This document shows, piece after piece, positions 9,862-22,928 of a stretch of DNA of 64,000 nt (positions within the stretch are counted from its first letter, which is position 1; the number at the start of each line of letters is the position of its first letter). The DNA comes from Brachyhypopomus gauderio (Eukaryota; Chordata; Actinopteri; Gymnotiformes; Hypopomidae). The notes beneath the pieces are model-generated. The model searched no databases. It was given only the letters and a program-made list of their open reading frames with translations, and was not told the origin of the DNA. The translations under genes were made by a program, and so were the position numbers. Location: contig NW_027507056.1 of NCBI RefSeq assembly GCF_052324685.1, forward strand, positions 1 through 64,000. The letters are read 5' to 3'.

Positions 9862-9934
9862 GCCTCGTTAGCGCAGTAGGTAGCGCGTCAGTCTCATAAT
9901 CTGAAGGTCGTGAGTTCGACCCTCACACGGGGCA
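9862..9934 (+). tRNA. tRNA-Met-CAT: tRNA-Met(CAU) (unit 6)
   Basis: Matches the reference. Unit length 1,976 bp. Confidence 0.97.
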
Positions 9935-10517
9935 GCAGAAGCTTTTTGAAAAGATTGACGAGCCCCCAAAAGATGCTCAAACGCTCTTTCCTTATTCACT
10001 CGCATGCTGAGCACACCCCCTACCTGAAAATAGTATTGGCACATGACTCTTACAGGTCATCCCTAGTTGATTCAAGCTGTGCTTTTTCTTTTGTAAATTC
10101 GCGTGTACACAGCAAGTTGTGTTGCATCCAATTCAATTCTCTCCACTGACCGTTCAGTCAATACCTTGATGGCGTCTGTATTGACACCTCTACTGAGACA
10201 TCAAGCTGCCTCTTTGGAGCATGTTTGCTCCCAGATCAAACTGCAGTGTCGTGGAGCCAACACAGAATAATGGACCACGTCGGACACTTTTCACTTTTGA
10301 TTCTTTTTGATTCACTTTTGATGACACGCTTTTGAATACCTGATCACCTGGAATTGGTACCAGCTTGAAGTTAATAGTGAGTAGACTTATCGAGATTCAT
10401 TTATTTGAATTTTCTTCTCAAGCCATTTGCAACTCAGAAGCAATGACACTTGTGCACTCATCATTGAGCTTGAGGAAGTCCAAGGAATTGATCTCTATGT
10501 TACTCTCGCTCCGCCGA

Positions 10518-10599
10518 GCTGCGATGGCCGAGAGGTTAAGGCGTTGGACTTGAAATCCAATGGGGTTTCCCCGCGCAGGTTCGACTCCTGCTTGCAGCG
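10518..10599 (+). tRNA. tRNA-Ser-TGA: tRNA-Ser(UGA) (unit 6)
   Basis: Matches the reference. The leader has ttatcgagatt instead of ttatggagatt, shared only with unit 10. Confidence 0.97.
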
Positions 10600-11003
10600 T
10601 GAGTGTCTTGTTGGGCGTGTGGAAAGAGAGAGTGTGCTCTCTTCCTGCTAGCCAGTTTTAAATATGCTTCTCATGCCATTTGCAACTTTGTGCTGCCAAA
10701 CTTTAGCAGTCCTAACTGATCCTGAAATAGTCCCAGGAATTGAGTTACAAATGGCTGCTTCGTCGTTACAATGTGTTGGCATGGAAATGCAGTGGGGTCT
10801 CTTGCAGCTTAGAGGATTAACTTGCCTCTCTAATGTGATTTGTGATGAGACCTTATGCCACCAGTGGGGAGAGCTTGCACTCACAGGTGCTTCATCCAAA
10901 GATCTTCATGCAACATAGCGATGTCTTGTTTCAGGTAAAAGAAAAAGTGCCACATTCTTTCATGGCCGGTCACTGGTTGCTCCGCCTTGCGCTAAAAGAG
11001 GGT

Positions 11004-11075
11004 CTCCCCGTCGGGGAATCGAACCCCGGTCTTCCGCGTGACAGGCGGAGATACTATCCACTATACTAACGAGGA
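11004..11075 (-). tRNA. tRNA-Asp-GTC: tRNA-Asp(GUC) (unit 6)
   Basis: Matches the reference copy at 1127-1198. Confidence 0.97.
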
Positions 11076-11837
11076 CACGTGCTGTGTCTCGCAGTGATGC
11101 TGAGTCAGGTGACGTGCACTTGTCCCCTTGATTTTAAAGTACTCTGAATCATTGTGCCTGCAAGGAGGTGGTAAAAAGAACACATTGTGGTGATATTGAC
11201 TCACTGTTGCCACTCCTCTTTTACCATCGTCAGTTTGTGGACTTATGATAGGAAAAACTCAAAGAATCTTGGTGACCTACAGGTTTGATTCATCTGCCTT
11301 CCTAGTTAAGTCATGCGAACCATTTCCTGCAAAATTGGCTTTAGCTACATTGGCAATTCATTTTGTCTTCGTATTCCAGTGCATTGTACCGAACTGCAAT
11401 ATCCATCTTAGATCAACTGAGATTTTGCATTTCTCTCTTTCCCACATGCAAGTTCTGAATTTCTTGGCACACATTACTGCTTTGCATCTACTAAAAGCAC
11501 TCCAGAGAAAGCTTCACTTCATACCTTCATGAGGTAGGTGTCGTTTGTACTTGTATTTTGGTGGTATTTTTGTTTTTTTTTTGTTTGTGTGCGTTGTTTG
11601 TTTACTCTTGGAACATCCTGTGATTGGTTAGGGTAGGATTAGAGTTTAATTACGTTGGCCTCAGATTCTGGTTAATTCCAGGCTTCTTGTGCTAACCTTG
11701 TTGTTTGTTAGCTGTTGTTGGCAGTAATTAGTTGCTGCAGGTGCACTTGCCGCCATGCTCCAAGGAGTGAATTGGGGGCGGATACATTTTTTCTCCAGCT
11801 TTGTTAGTTCTTCCTCAGCCTCGCTTCTTCTTTCCTA

Positions 11838-11910
11838 GCCTCGTTAGCGCAGTAGGTAGCGCGTCAGTCTCATAATCTGAAGGTCGTGAGTTCGACCCTC
11901 ACACGGGGCA
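11838..11910 (+). tRNA. tRNA-Met-CAT: tRNA-Met(CAU) (unit 7)
   Basis: Matches the reference. Unit length 1,976 bp. Confidence 0.97.
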
Positions 11911-12493
11911 GCAGAAGCTTTTTGAAAAGATTGACGAGCCCCCAAAAGATGCTCAAACGCTCTTTCCTTATTCACTCGCATGCTGAGCACACCCCCTACC
12001 TGAAAATAGTATTGGCACATGACTCTTACAGGTCATCCCTAGTTGATTCAAGCTGTGCTTTTTCTTTTGTAAATTCGCGTGTGCACAGCAAGTTGTGTTG
12101 CATCCAATTCAATTCTCTCCACTGACCGTTCAGTCAATACCTTGATGGCGTCTGTATTGACACCTCTACTGAGACATCAAGCTGCCTCTTTGGAGCATGT
12201 TTGCTCCCAGATCAAACTGCAGTGTCGTGGAGCCAACACAGAATAATGGACCACGTCGGACACTTTTCACTTTTGATTCTTTTTGATTCACTTTTGATGA
12301 CACGCTTTTGAATACCTGATCACCTGGAATTGGTACCAGCTTGAAGTTAATAGTGAGTAGACTTATGGAGATTCATTTATTTGAATTTTCTTCTCAAGCC
12401 ATTTGCAACTCAGAAGCAATGACACTTGTGCACTCATCATTGAGCTTGAGGAAGTCCAAGGAATTGATCTCTATGTTACTCTCGCTCCGCCGA

Positions 12494-12575
12494 GCTGCGA
12501 TGGCCGAGAGGTTAAGGCGTTGGACTTGAAATCCAATGGGGTTTCCCCGCGCAGGTTCGACTCCTGCTTGCAGCG
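12494..12575 (+). tRNA. tRNA-Ser-TGA: tRNA-Ser(UGA) (unit 7)
   Basis: Matches the reference copy at 642-723. Confidence 0.97.
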
Positions 12576-12979
12576 TGAGTGTCTTGTTGGGCGTGTGGAA
12601 AGAGAGAGTGTGCTCTCTTCCTGCTAGCCAGTTTTAAATATGCTTCTCATGCCATTTGCAACTTTGTGCTGCCAAACTTTAGCAGTCCTAACTGATCCTG
12701 AAATAGTCCCAGGAATTGAGTTACAAATGGCTGCTTCGTCGTTACAATGTGTTGGCATGGAAATGCAGTGGGGTCTCTTGCAGCTTAGAGGATTAACTTG
12801 CCTCTCTAATGTGATTTGTGATGAGACCTTATGCCACCAGTGGGGAGAGCTTGCACTCACAGGTGCTTCATCCAAAGATCTTCATGCAACATAGCGATGT
12901 CTTGTTTCAGGTAAAAGAAAAAGTGCCACATTCTTTCATGGCCGGTCACTGGTTGCTCCGCCTTGCGCTAAAAGAGGGT

Positions 12980-13051
12980 CTCCCCGTCGGGGAATCGAAC
13001 CCCGGTCTTCCGCGTGACAGGCGGAGATACTATCCACTATACTAACGAGGA
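12980..13051 (-). tRNA. tRNA-Asp-GTC: tRNA-Asp(GUC) (unit 7)
   Basis: Matches the reference. Its 5' flank is the cctgctgtggc type. Confidence 0.97.
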
Positions 13052-13813
13052 CACCTGCTGTGGCTCGCAGTGATGCTGAGTCAGGTGACGTGCACTTGTC
13101 CCCTTGATTTTAAAGTACTCTGAATCATTGTGCCTGCAAGGAGGTGGTAAAAAGAACACATTGTGGTGATATTGACTCACTGTTGCCACTCCTCTTTTAC
13201 CATCGTCAGTTTGTGGACTTATGATAGGAAAAACTCAAAGAATCTTGGTGACCTACAGGTTTGATTCATCTGCCTTCCTAGTTAAGTCATGCGAACCATT
13301 TGCTGCAAAATTGGCTTTAGCTACATTGGCAATTCATTTTGTCTTTGTATTCCAGTGCATTGTACCGAACTGCAATATCCATCTTAGATCAACTGAGATT
13401 TTGCATTTCTCTCTTTCCCACATGCAAGTTCTGAATTTCTTGGCACACATTACTGCTTTGCATCTACTAAAAGCACTCCAGAGAAAGCTTCACTTCATAC
13501 CTTCATGAGGTAGGTGTCGTTTGTACTTGTATTTTGGTGGTATTTTTGTTTTTTTTTTGTTTGTGTGCGTTGTTTGTTTACTCTTGGAACATCCTGTGAT
13601 TGGTTAGGGTAGGATTAGAGTTTAATTACGTTGGCCTCAGATTCTGGTTAATTCCAGGCTTCTTGTGCTAACCTTGTTGTTTGTTAGCTGTTGTTGGCAG
13701 TAATTAGTTGCTGCAGGTGCACTTGCCGCCATGCTCCAAGGAGTGAATTGGGGGCGGATACATTTTTTCTCCAGCTTTGTTAGTTCTTCCTCAGCCTCGC
13801 TTCTTCTTTCCTA

Positions 13814-13886
13814 GCCTCGTTAGCGCAGTAGGTAGCGCGTCAGTCTCATAATCTGAAGGTCGTGAGTTCGACCCTCACACGGGGCA
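13814..13886 (+). tRNA. tRNA-Met-CAT: tRNA-Met(CAU) (unit 8)
   Basis: Matches the reference. Unit length 1,977 bp. Confidence 0.97.
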
Positions 13887-14469
13887 GCAGAAGCTTTTTG
13901 AAAAGATTGACGAGCCCCCAAAAGATGCTCAAACGCTCTTTCCTTATTCACTCGCATGCTGAGCACACCCCCTACCTGAAAATAGTATTGGCACATGACT
14001 CTTACAGGTCATCCCTAGTTGATTCAAGCTGTGCTTTTTCTTTTGTAAATTCGCGTGTGCACAGCAAGTTGTGTTGCATCCAATTCAATTCTCTCCACTG
14101 ACCGTTCAGTCAATACCTTGATGGCGTCTGTATTGACACCTCTACTGAGACATCAAGCTGCCTCTTTGGAGCATGTTTGCTCCCAGATCAAACTGCAGTG
14201 TCGTGGAGCCAACACAGAATAATGGACCACGTCGGACACTTTTCACTTTTGATTCTTTTTGATTCACTTTTGATGACACGCTTTTGAATACCTGATCACC
14301 TGGAATTGGTACCAGCTTGAAGTTAATAGTGAGTAGACTTATGGAGATTCATTTATTTGAATTTTCTTCTCAAGCCATTTGCAACTCAGAAGCAATGACA
14401 CTTGTGCACTCATCATTGAGCTTGAGGAAGTCCAAGGAATTGATCTCTATGTTACTCTCGCTCCGCCGA

Positions 14470-14551
14470 GCTGCGATGGCCGAGAGGTTAAGGCGTTGGA
14501 CTTGAAATCCAATGGGGTTTCCCCGCGCAGGTTCGACTCCTGCTTGCAGCG
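14470..14551 (+). tRNA. tRNA-Ser-TGA: tRNA-Ser(UGA) (unit 8)
   Basis: Matches the reference copy. Confidence 0.97.
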
Positions 14552-14955
14552 TGAGTGTCTTGTTGGGCGTGTGGAAAGAGAGAGTGTGCTCTCTTCCTGC
14601 TAGCCAGTTTTAAATATGCTTCTCATGCCATTTGCAACTTTGTGCTGCCAAACTTTAGCAGTCCTAACTGATCCTGAAATAGTCCCAGGAATTGAGTTAC
14701 AAATGGCTGCTTCGTCGTTACAATGTGTTGGCATGGAAATGCAGTGGGGTCTCTTGCAGCTTAGAGGATTAACTTGCCTCTCTAATGTGATTTGTGATGA
14801 GACCTTATGCCACCAGTGGGGAGAGCTTGCACTCACAGGTGCTTCATCCAAAGATCTTCATGCAACATAGCGATGTCTTGTTTCAGGTAAAAGAAAAAGT
14901 GCCACATTCTTTCATGGCCGGTCACTGGTTGCTCCGCCTTGCGCTAAAAGAGGGT

Positions 14956-15027
14956 CTCCCCGTCGGGGAATCGAACCCCGGTCTTCCGCGTGACAGGCGG
15001 AGATACTATCCACTATACTAACGAGGA
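14956..15027 (-). tRNA. tRNA-Asp-GTC: tRNA-Asp(GUC) (unit 8)
   Basis: Matches the reference. Its 5' flank is the cctgctgtggc type. Confidence 0.97.
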
Positions 15028-15790
15028 CACCTGCTGTGGCTCGCAGTGATGCTGAGTCAGGTGACGTGCACTTGTCCCCTTGATTTTAAAGTACTCTGAA
15101 TCATTGTGCCTGCAAGGAGGTGGTAAAAAGAACACATTGTGGTGATATTGACTCACTGTTGCCACTCCTCTTTTACCATCGTCAGTTTGTGGACTTATGA
15201 TAGGAAAAACTCAAAGAATCTTGGTGACCTACAGGTTTGATTCATCTGCCTTCCTAGTTAAGTCATGCGAACCATTTGCTGCAAAATTGGCTTTAGCTAC
15301 ATTGGCAATTCATTTTGTCTTTGTATTCCAGTGCATTGTACCGAACTGCAATATCCATCTTAGATCAACTGAGATTTTGCATTTCTCTCTTTCCCACATG
15401 CAAGTTCTGAATTTCTTGGCACACATTACTGCTTTGCATCTACTAAAAGCACTCCAGAGAAAGCTTCACTTCATACCTTCATGAGGTAGGTGTCGTTTGT
15501 ACTTGTATTTTGGTGGTATTTTTGTTTTTTTTTTTGTTTGTGTGCGTTGTTTGTCTACTCTTGGAACATCCTGTGATTGGTTAGGGTAGGATTAGAGTTT
15601 AATTACGTTGGCCTCAGATTCTGGTTAATTCCAGGCTTCTTGTGCTAACCTTGTTGTTTGTTAGCTGTTGTTGGCAGTAATTAGTTGCTGCAGGTGCACT
15701 TGCCGCCATGCTCCAAGGAGTGAATTGGGGGCGGATACATTTTTTCTCCAGCTTTGTTAGTTCTTCCTCAGCCTCGCTTCTTCTTTCCTA

Positions 15791-15863
15791 GCCTCGTTAG
15801 CGCAGTAGGTAGCGCGTCAGTCTCATAATCTGAAGGTCGTGAGTTCGACCCTCACACGGGGCA
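15791..15863 (+). tRNA. tRNA-Met-CAT: tRNA-Met(CAU) (unit 9)
   Basis: Matches the reference. Unit length 1,974 bp (3 bp loss, as in unit 5). Confidence 0.97.
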
Positions 15864-16446
15864 GCAGAAGCTTTTTGAAAAGATTGACGAGCCCCCAAAA
15901 GATGCTCAAACGCTCTTTCCTTATTCACTCGCATGCTGAGCACACCCCCTACCTGAAAATAGTATTGGCACATGACTCTTACAGGTCATCCCTAGTTGAT
16001 TCAAGCTGTGCTTTTTCTTTTGTAAATTCGCGTGTACACAGCAAGTTGTGTTGCATCCAATTCAATTCTCTCCACTGACCGTTCAGTCAATATCTTGATG
16101 GCGTCTGTATTGACACCTCTACTGAGACATCAAGCTGCCTCTTTGGAGCATGTTCGCTCCCAGATCAAACTGCAGTGTCGTGGTGCCAACACAGAATAAT
16201 GGACCACGTCGGACACTTTTCACTTTTGATTCTTTTTGATTCACTTTTGATGACACGCTTTTGAATACCTGATCACCTGGAATTGGTACCAGCTTGAAGT
16301 TAATAGTGAGTAGACTTATGGAGATTCATTTATTTGAATTTTCTTCTCAAGCCATTTGCAACTCAGAAGCAATGACACTTGTGCACTCATCATTGAGCTT
16401 GAGGAAGTCCAAGGAATTGATCTCTATGTTACTCTCGCTCCGCCGA

Positions 16447-16528
16447 GCTGCGATGGCCGAAAGGTTAAGGCGTTGGACTTGAAATCCAATGGGGTTTCCC
16501 CGCGCAGGTTCGACTCCTGCTTGCAGCG
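16447..16528 (+). tRNA. tRNA-Ser-TGA: tRNA-Ser(UGA), variant G15A (unit 9)
   Basis: Carries the same D-loop G15A (16461) as unit 5; otherwise as the reference. Confidence 0.94.
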
Positions 16529-16932
16529 TGAGTGTCTTGTTGGGCGTGTGGAAAGAGAGAGTGTGCTCTCTTCCTGCTAGCCAGTTTTAAATATGCTTCT
16601 CATGCCATTTGCAACTTTGTGCTGCCAAACTTTAGCAGTCCTAACTGATCCTGAAATAGTCCCAGGAATTGAGTTACAAATGGCTGCTTCGTCGTTACAA
16701 TGTGTTGGCATGGAAATGCAGTGGGGTCTCTTGCAGCGTAGAGGATTAACTTGCCTCTCTAATGTGATTTGTGATGAGACCTTATGCCACCAGTGGGGAG
16801 AGCTCGCACTCACAGGTGCTTCATCCAAAGATCTTCATGCAACATAGCGATGTCTTGTTTCAGGTAAAAGAAAAAGTGCCACATTCTTTCATGGCCGGTC
16901 ACTGGTTGCTCCGCCTTGCGCTAAAAGAGGGT

Positions 16933-17004
16933 CTCCCCGTCGGGGAATCGAACCCCGGTCTTCCGCGTGACAGGCGGAGATACTATCCACTATACTAACG
17001 AGGA
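16933..17004 (-). tRNA. tRNA-Asp-GTC: tRNA-Asp(GUC) (unit 9)
   Basis: Matches the reference. Followed by the ctaagcttg spacer variant shared with unit 5. Confidence 0.97.
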
Positions 17005-17764
17005 CACGTGCTGTGTCTCGCAGTGATGCTGAGTCAGGTGACGTGCACTTGTCCCCTTGATTTTAAAGTACTCTGAATCATTGTGCCTGCAAGGAGGTGG
17101 TAAAAAGAACACATTGTGGTGATATTGACTCACTGTTGCCACTCCTCTTTTACCATCGTCAGTTTGTGGACTTATGATAGGAAAAACTCAAAGAATCTTG
17201 GTGACCTACAGGTTTGATTCATCTGCCTTCCTAGTTAAGTCATGCGAACCATTTCCTGCAAAATTGGCTTTAGCTACATTGGCAATTCATTTTGTCTTCG
17301 TATTCCAGTGCATTGTACCGAACTGCAATATCCATCTTAGATCAACTGAGATTTTGCATTTCTCTCTTTCCCACATGCAAGTTCTGAATTTCTTGGCACA
17401 CATTACTGCTTTGCATCTACTAAAAGCACTCCAGAGAAAGCTTCACTTCATACCTTCATGAGGTAGGTGTCGTTTGTACTTGTATTTTGGTGGTATTTTT
17501 GTTTTTTTTTTGTTTGTGTGCGTTGTTTGTCTACTCTTGGAACATCCTGTGATTGGTTAGGGTAGGATTAGTTTAATTACGTTGGCCTCAGATTCTGGTT
17601 AATTCCAGGCTTCTTGTGCTAAGCTTGTTGTTTGTTAGCTGTTGTTGGCAGTAATTAGTTGCTGCAGGTGCACTTGCCGCCATGCTCCAAGGAGTGAATT
17701 GGGGGCGGATACATTTTTTCTCCAGCTTTGTTAGTTCTTCCTCAGCCTCGCTTCTTCTTTCCTA

Positions 17765-17837
17765 GCCTCGTTAGCGCAGTAGGTAGCGCGTCAGTCTCAT
17801 AATCTGAAGGTCGTGAGTTCGACCCTCACACGGGGCA
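17765..17837 (+). tRNA. tRNA-Met-CAT: tRNA-Met(CAU) (unit 10)
   Basis: Matches the reference. Unit length 1,976 bp. Confidence 0.97.
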
Positions 17838-18420
17838 GCAGAAGCTTTTTGAAAAGATTGACGAGCCCCCAAAAGATGCTCAAACGCTCTTTCCTTATTC
17901 ACTCGCATGCTGAGCACACCCCCTACCTGAAAATAGTATTGGCACATGACTCTTACAGGTCATCCCTAGTTGATTCAAGCTGTGCTTTTTCTTTTGTAAA
18001 TTCGCGTGTACACAGCAAGTTGTGTTGCATCCAATTCAATTCTCTCCACTGACCGTTCAGTCAATACCTTGATGGCGTCTGTATTGACACCTCTACTGAG
18101 ACATCAAGCTGCCTCTTTGGAGCATGTTTGCTCCCAGATCAAACTGCAGTGTCGTGGAGCCAACACAGAATAATGGACCACGTCGGACACTTTTCACTTT
18201 TGATTCTTTTTGATTCACTTTTGATGACACGCTTTTGAATACCTGATCACCTGGAATTGGTACCAGCTTGAAGTTAATAGTGAGTAGACTTATCGAGATT
18301 CATTTATTTGAATTTTCTTCTCAAGCCATTTGCAACTCAGAAGCAATGACACTTGTGCACTCATCATTGAGCTTGAGGAAGTCCAAGGAATTGATCTCTA
18401 TGTTACTCTCGCTCCGCCGA

Positions 18421-18502
18421 GCTGCGATGGCCGAGAGGTTAAGGCGTTGGACTTGAAATCCAATGGGGTTTCCCCGCGCAGGTTCGACTCCTGCTTGCAG
18501 CG
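18421..18502 (+). tRNA. tRNA-Ser-TGA: tRNA-Ser(UGA) (unit 10)
   Basis: Matches the reference. The leader has the ttatcgagatt variant of unit 6. Confidence 0.97.
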
Positions 18503-18906
18503 TGAGTGTCTTGTTGGGCGTGTGGAAAGAGAGAGTGTGCTCTCTTCCTGCTAGCCAGTTTTAAATATGCTTCTCATGCCATTTGCAACTTTGTGCTGCC
18601 AAACTTTAGCAGTCCTAACTGATCCTGAAATAGTCCCAGGAATTGAGTTACAAATGGCTGCTTCGTCGTTACAATGTGTTGGCATGGAAATGCAGTGGGG
18701 TCTCTTGCAGCTTAGAGGATTAACTTGCCTCTCTAATGTGATTTGTGATGAGACCTTATGCCACCAGTGGGGAGAGCTTGCACTCACAGGTGCTTCATCC
18801 AAAGATCTTCATGCAACATAGCGATGTCTTGTTTCAGGTAAAAGAAAAAGTGCCACATTCTTTCATGGCCGGTCACTGGTTGCTCCGCCTTGCGCTAAAA
18901 GAGGGT

Positions 18907-18978
18907 CTCCCCGTCGGGGAATCGAACCCCGGTCTTCCGCGTGACAGGCGGAGATACTATCCACTATACTAACGAGGA
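18907..18978 (-). tRNA. tRNA-Asp-GTC: tRNA-Asp(GUC) (unit 10)
   Basis: Matches the reference copy. Confidence 0.97.
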
Positions 18979-19740
18979 CACGTGCTGTGTCTCGCAGTGA
19001 TGCTGAGTCAGGTGACGTGCACTTGTCCCCTTGATTTTAAAGTACTCTGAATCATTGTGCCTGCAAGGAGGTGGTAAAAAGAACACATTGTGGTGATATT
19101 GACTCACTGTTGCCACTCCTCTTTTACCATCGTCAGTTTGTGGACTTATGATAGGAAAAACTCAAAGAATCTTGGTGACCTACAGGTTTGATTCATCTGC
19201 CTTCCTAGTTAAGTCATGCGAACCATTTCCTGCAAAATTGGCTTTAGCTACATTGGCAATTCATTTTGTCTTCGTATTCCAGTGCATTGTACCGAACTGC
19301 AATATCCATCTTAGATCAACTGAGATTTTGCATTTCTCTCTTTCCCACATGCAAGTTCTGAATTTCTTGGCACACATTACTGCTTTGCATCTACTAAAAG
19401 CACTCCAGAGAAAGCTTCACTTCATACCTTCATGAGGTAGGTGTCGTTTGTACTTGTATTTTGGTGGTATTTTTGTTTTTTTTTTGTTTGTGTGCGTTGT
19501 TTGTTTACTCTTGGAACATCCTGTGATTGGTTAGGGTAGGATTAGAGTTTAATTACGTTGGCCTCAGATTCTGGTTAATTCCAGGCTTCTTGTGCTAACC
19601 TTGTTGTTTGTTAGCTGTTGTTGGCAGTAATTAGTTGCTGCAGGTGCACTTGCCGCCATGCTCCAAGGAGTGAATTGGGGGCGGATACATTTTTTCTCCA
19701 GCTTTGTTAGTTCTTCCTCAGCCTCGCTTCTTCTTTCCTA

Positions 19741-19813
19741 GCCTCGTTAGCGCAGTAGGTAGCGCGTCAGTCTCATAATCTGAAGGTCGTGAGTTCGACC
19801 CTCACACGGGGCA
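19741..19813 (+). tRNA. tRNA-Met-CAT: tRNA-Met(CAU) (unit 11)
   Basis: Matches the reference. Unit length 1,974 bp. Confidence 0.97.
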
Positions 19814-20396
19814 GCAGAAGCTTTTTGAAAAGATTGACGAGCCCCCAAAAGATGCTCAAACGCTCTTTCCTTATTCACTCGCATGCTGAGCACACCCCCT
19901 ACCTGAAAATAGTATTGGCACATGACTCTTACAGGTCATCCCTAGTTGATTCAAGCTGTGCTTTTTCTTTTGTAAATTCGCGTGTGCACAGCAAGTTGTG
20001 TTGCATCCAATTCAATTCTCTCCACTGACCGTTCAGTCAATACCTTGATGGCGTCTGTATTGACACCTCTACTGAGACATCAAGCTGCCTCTTTGGAGCA
20101 TGTTTGCTCCCAGATCAAACTGCAGTGTCGTGGAGCCAACACAGAATAATGGACCACGTCGGACACTTTTCACTTTTGATTCTTTTTGATTCACTTTTGA
20201 TGACACGCTTTTGAATACCTGATCACCTGGAATTGGTACCAGCTTGAAGTTAATAGTGAGTAGACTTATGGAGATTCATTTATTTGAATTTTCTTCTCAA
20301 GCCATTTGCATCTCAGAAGCAATGACACTTGTGCACTCATCATTGAGCTTGAGGAAGTCCAAGGAATTGATCTCTATGTTACTCTCGCTCCGCCGA

Positions 20397-20478
20397 GCTG
20401 CGATGGCCGAGAGGTTAAGGCGTTGGACTTGAAATCCAATGGGGTTTCCCCGCGCAGGTTCGACTCCTGCTTGCAGCG
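20397..20478 (+). tRNA. tRNA-Ser-TGA: tRNA-Ser(UGA) (unit 11)
   Basis: Matches the reference. The leader has a private gcatctcag for gcaactcag. Confidence 0.97.
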
Positions 20479-20882
20479 TGAGTGTCTTGTTGGGCGTGTG
20501 GAAAGAGAGAGTGTGCTCTCTTCCTGCTAGCCAGTTTTAAATATGCTTCTCATGCCATTTGCAACTTTGTGCTGCCAAACTTTAGCAGTCCTAACTGATC
20601 CTGAAATAGTCCCAGGAATTGAGTTACAAATGGCTGCTTCGTCGTTACAATGTGTTGGCATGGAAATGCAGTGGGGTCTCTTGCAGCTTAGAGGATTAAC
20701 TTGCCTCTCTAATGTGATTTGTGATGAGACCTTATGCCACCAGTGGGGAGAGCTTGCACTCACAGGTGCTTCATCCAAAGATCTTCATGCAACATAGCGA
20801 TGTCTTGTTTCAGGTAAAAGAAAAAGTGCCACATTCTTTCATGGCCGGTCACTGGTTGCTCCGCCTTGCGCTAAAAGAGGGT

Positions 20883-20954
20883 CTCCCCGTCGGGGAATCG
20901 AACCCCGGTCTTCCGCGTGACAGGCGGAGATACTATCCACTATACTAACGAGGA
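20883..20954 (-). tRNA. tRNA-Asp-GTC: tRNA-Asp(GUC) (unit 11)
   Basis: Matches the reference. Its 5' flank is catgctgtggc, shared with unit 12 only. Confidence 0.97.
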
Positions 20955-21714
20955 CACATGCTGTGGCTCGCAGTGATGCTGAGTCAGGTGACGTGCACTT
21001 GTCCCCTTGATTTTAAAGTACTCTGAATCATTGTGCCTGCAAGGAGGTGGTAAAAAGAACACATTGTGGTGATATTGACTCACTGTTGCCACTCCTCTTT
21101 TACCATCGTCAGTTTGTGGACTTATGATAGGAAAAACTCAAAGAATCTTGGTGACCTACAGGTTTGATTCATCTGCCTTCCTAGTTAAGTCATGCGAACC
21201 ATTTCCTGCAAAATTGGCTTTAGCTACATTGGCAATTCATTTTGTCTTCGTATTCCAGTGCATTGTACCGAACTGCAATATCCATCTTAGATCAACTGAG
21301 ATTTTGCATTTCTCTCTTTCCCACATGCAAGTTCTGAATTTCTTGGCACACATTACTGCTTTGCATCTACTAAAAGCACTCCAGAGAAAGCTTCACTTCA
21401 TACCTTCATGAGGTAGGTGTCGTTTGTACTTGTATTTTGGTGGTATTTTTGTTTTTTTTTTGTTTGTGTGCGTTGTTTGTCTACTCTTGGAACATCCTGT
21501 GATTGGTTAGGGTAGGATTAGTTTAATTACGTTGGCCTCAGATTCTGGTTAATTCCAGGCTTCTTGTGCTAACCTTGTTGTTTGTTAGCTGTTGTTGGCA
21601 GTAATTAGTTGCTGCAGGTGCACTTGCCGCCATGCTCCAAGGAGTGAATTGGGGGCGGATACATTTTTTCTCCAGCTTTGTTAGTTCTTCCTCAGCCTCG
21701 CTTCTTCTTTCCTA

Positions 21715-21787
21715 GCCTCGTTAGCGCAGTAGGTAGCGCGTCAGTCTCATAATCTGAAGGTCGTGAGTTCGACCCTCACACGGGGCA
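21715..21787 (+). tRNA. tRNA-Met-CAT: tRNA-Met(CAU) (unit 12)
   Basis: Matches the reference. Unit length 1,974 bp. Confidence 0.97.
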
Positions 21788-22370
21788 GCAGAAGCTTTTT
21801 GAAAAGATTGACGAGCCCCCAAAAGATGCTCAAACGCTCTTTCCTTATTCACTCGCATGCTGAGCACACCCCCTACCTGAAAATAGTATTGGCACATGAC
21901 TCTTACAGGTCATCCCTAGTTGATTCAAGCTGTGCTTTTTCTTTTGTAAATTCGCGTGTGCACAGCAAGTTGTGTTGCATCCAATTCAATTCTCTCCACT
22001 GACCGTTCAGTCAATACCTTGATGGCGTCTGTATTGACACCTCTACTGAGACATCAAGCTGCCTCTTTGGAGCATGTTTGCTCCCAGATCAAACTGCAGT
22101 GTCGTGGAGCCAACACAGAATAATGGACCACGTCGGACACTTTTCACTTTTGATTCTTTTTGATTCACTTTTGATGACACGCTTTTGAATACCTGATCAC
22201 CTGGAATTGGTACCAGCTTGAAGTTAATAGTGAGTAGACTTATGGAGATTCATTTATTTGAATTTTCTTCTCAAGCCATTTGCAACTCAGAAGCAATGAC
22301 ACTTGTGCACTCATCATTGAGCTTGAGGAAGTCCAAGGAATTGATCTCTATGTTACTCTCGCTCCGCCGA

Positions 22371-22452
22371 GCTGCGATGGCCGAGAGGTTAAGGCGTTGG
22401 ACTTGAAATCCAATGGGGTTTCCCCGCGCAGGTTCGACTCCTGCTTGCAGCG
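22371..22452 (+). tRNA. tRNA-Ser-TGA: tRNA-Ser(UGA) (unit 12)
   Basis: Matches the reference copy. Confidence 0.97.
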
Positions 22453-22856
22453 TGAGTGTCTTGTTGGGCGTGTGGAAAGAGAGAGTGTGCTCTCTTCCTG
22501 CTAGCCAGTTTTAAATATGCTTCTCATGCCATTTGCAACTTTGTGCTGCCAAACTTTAGCAGTCCTAACTGATCCTGAAATAGTCCCAGGAATTGAGTTA
22601 CAAATGGCTGCTTCGTCGTTACAATGTGTTGGCATGGAAATGCAGTGGGGTCTCTTGCAGCTTAGAGGATTAACTTGCCTCTCTAATGTGATTTGTGATG
22701 AGACCTTATGCCACCAGTGGGGAGAGCTTGCACTCACAGGTGCTTCATCCAAAGATCTTCATGCAACATAGCGATGTCTTGTTTCAGGTAAAAGAAAAAG
22801 TGCCACATTCTTTCATGGCCGGTCACTGGTTGCTCCGCCTTGCGCTAAAAGAGGGT

Positions 22857-22928
22857 CTCCCCGTCGGGGAATCGAACCCCGGTCTTCCGCGTGACAGGCG
22901 GAGATACTATCCACTATACTAACGAGGA
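22857..22928 (-). tRNA. tRNA-Asp-GTC: tRNA-Asp(GUC) (unit 12)
   Basis: Matches the reference. Its 5' flank is catgctgtggc, as in unit 11. Confidence 0.97.
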
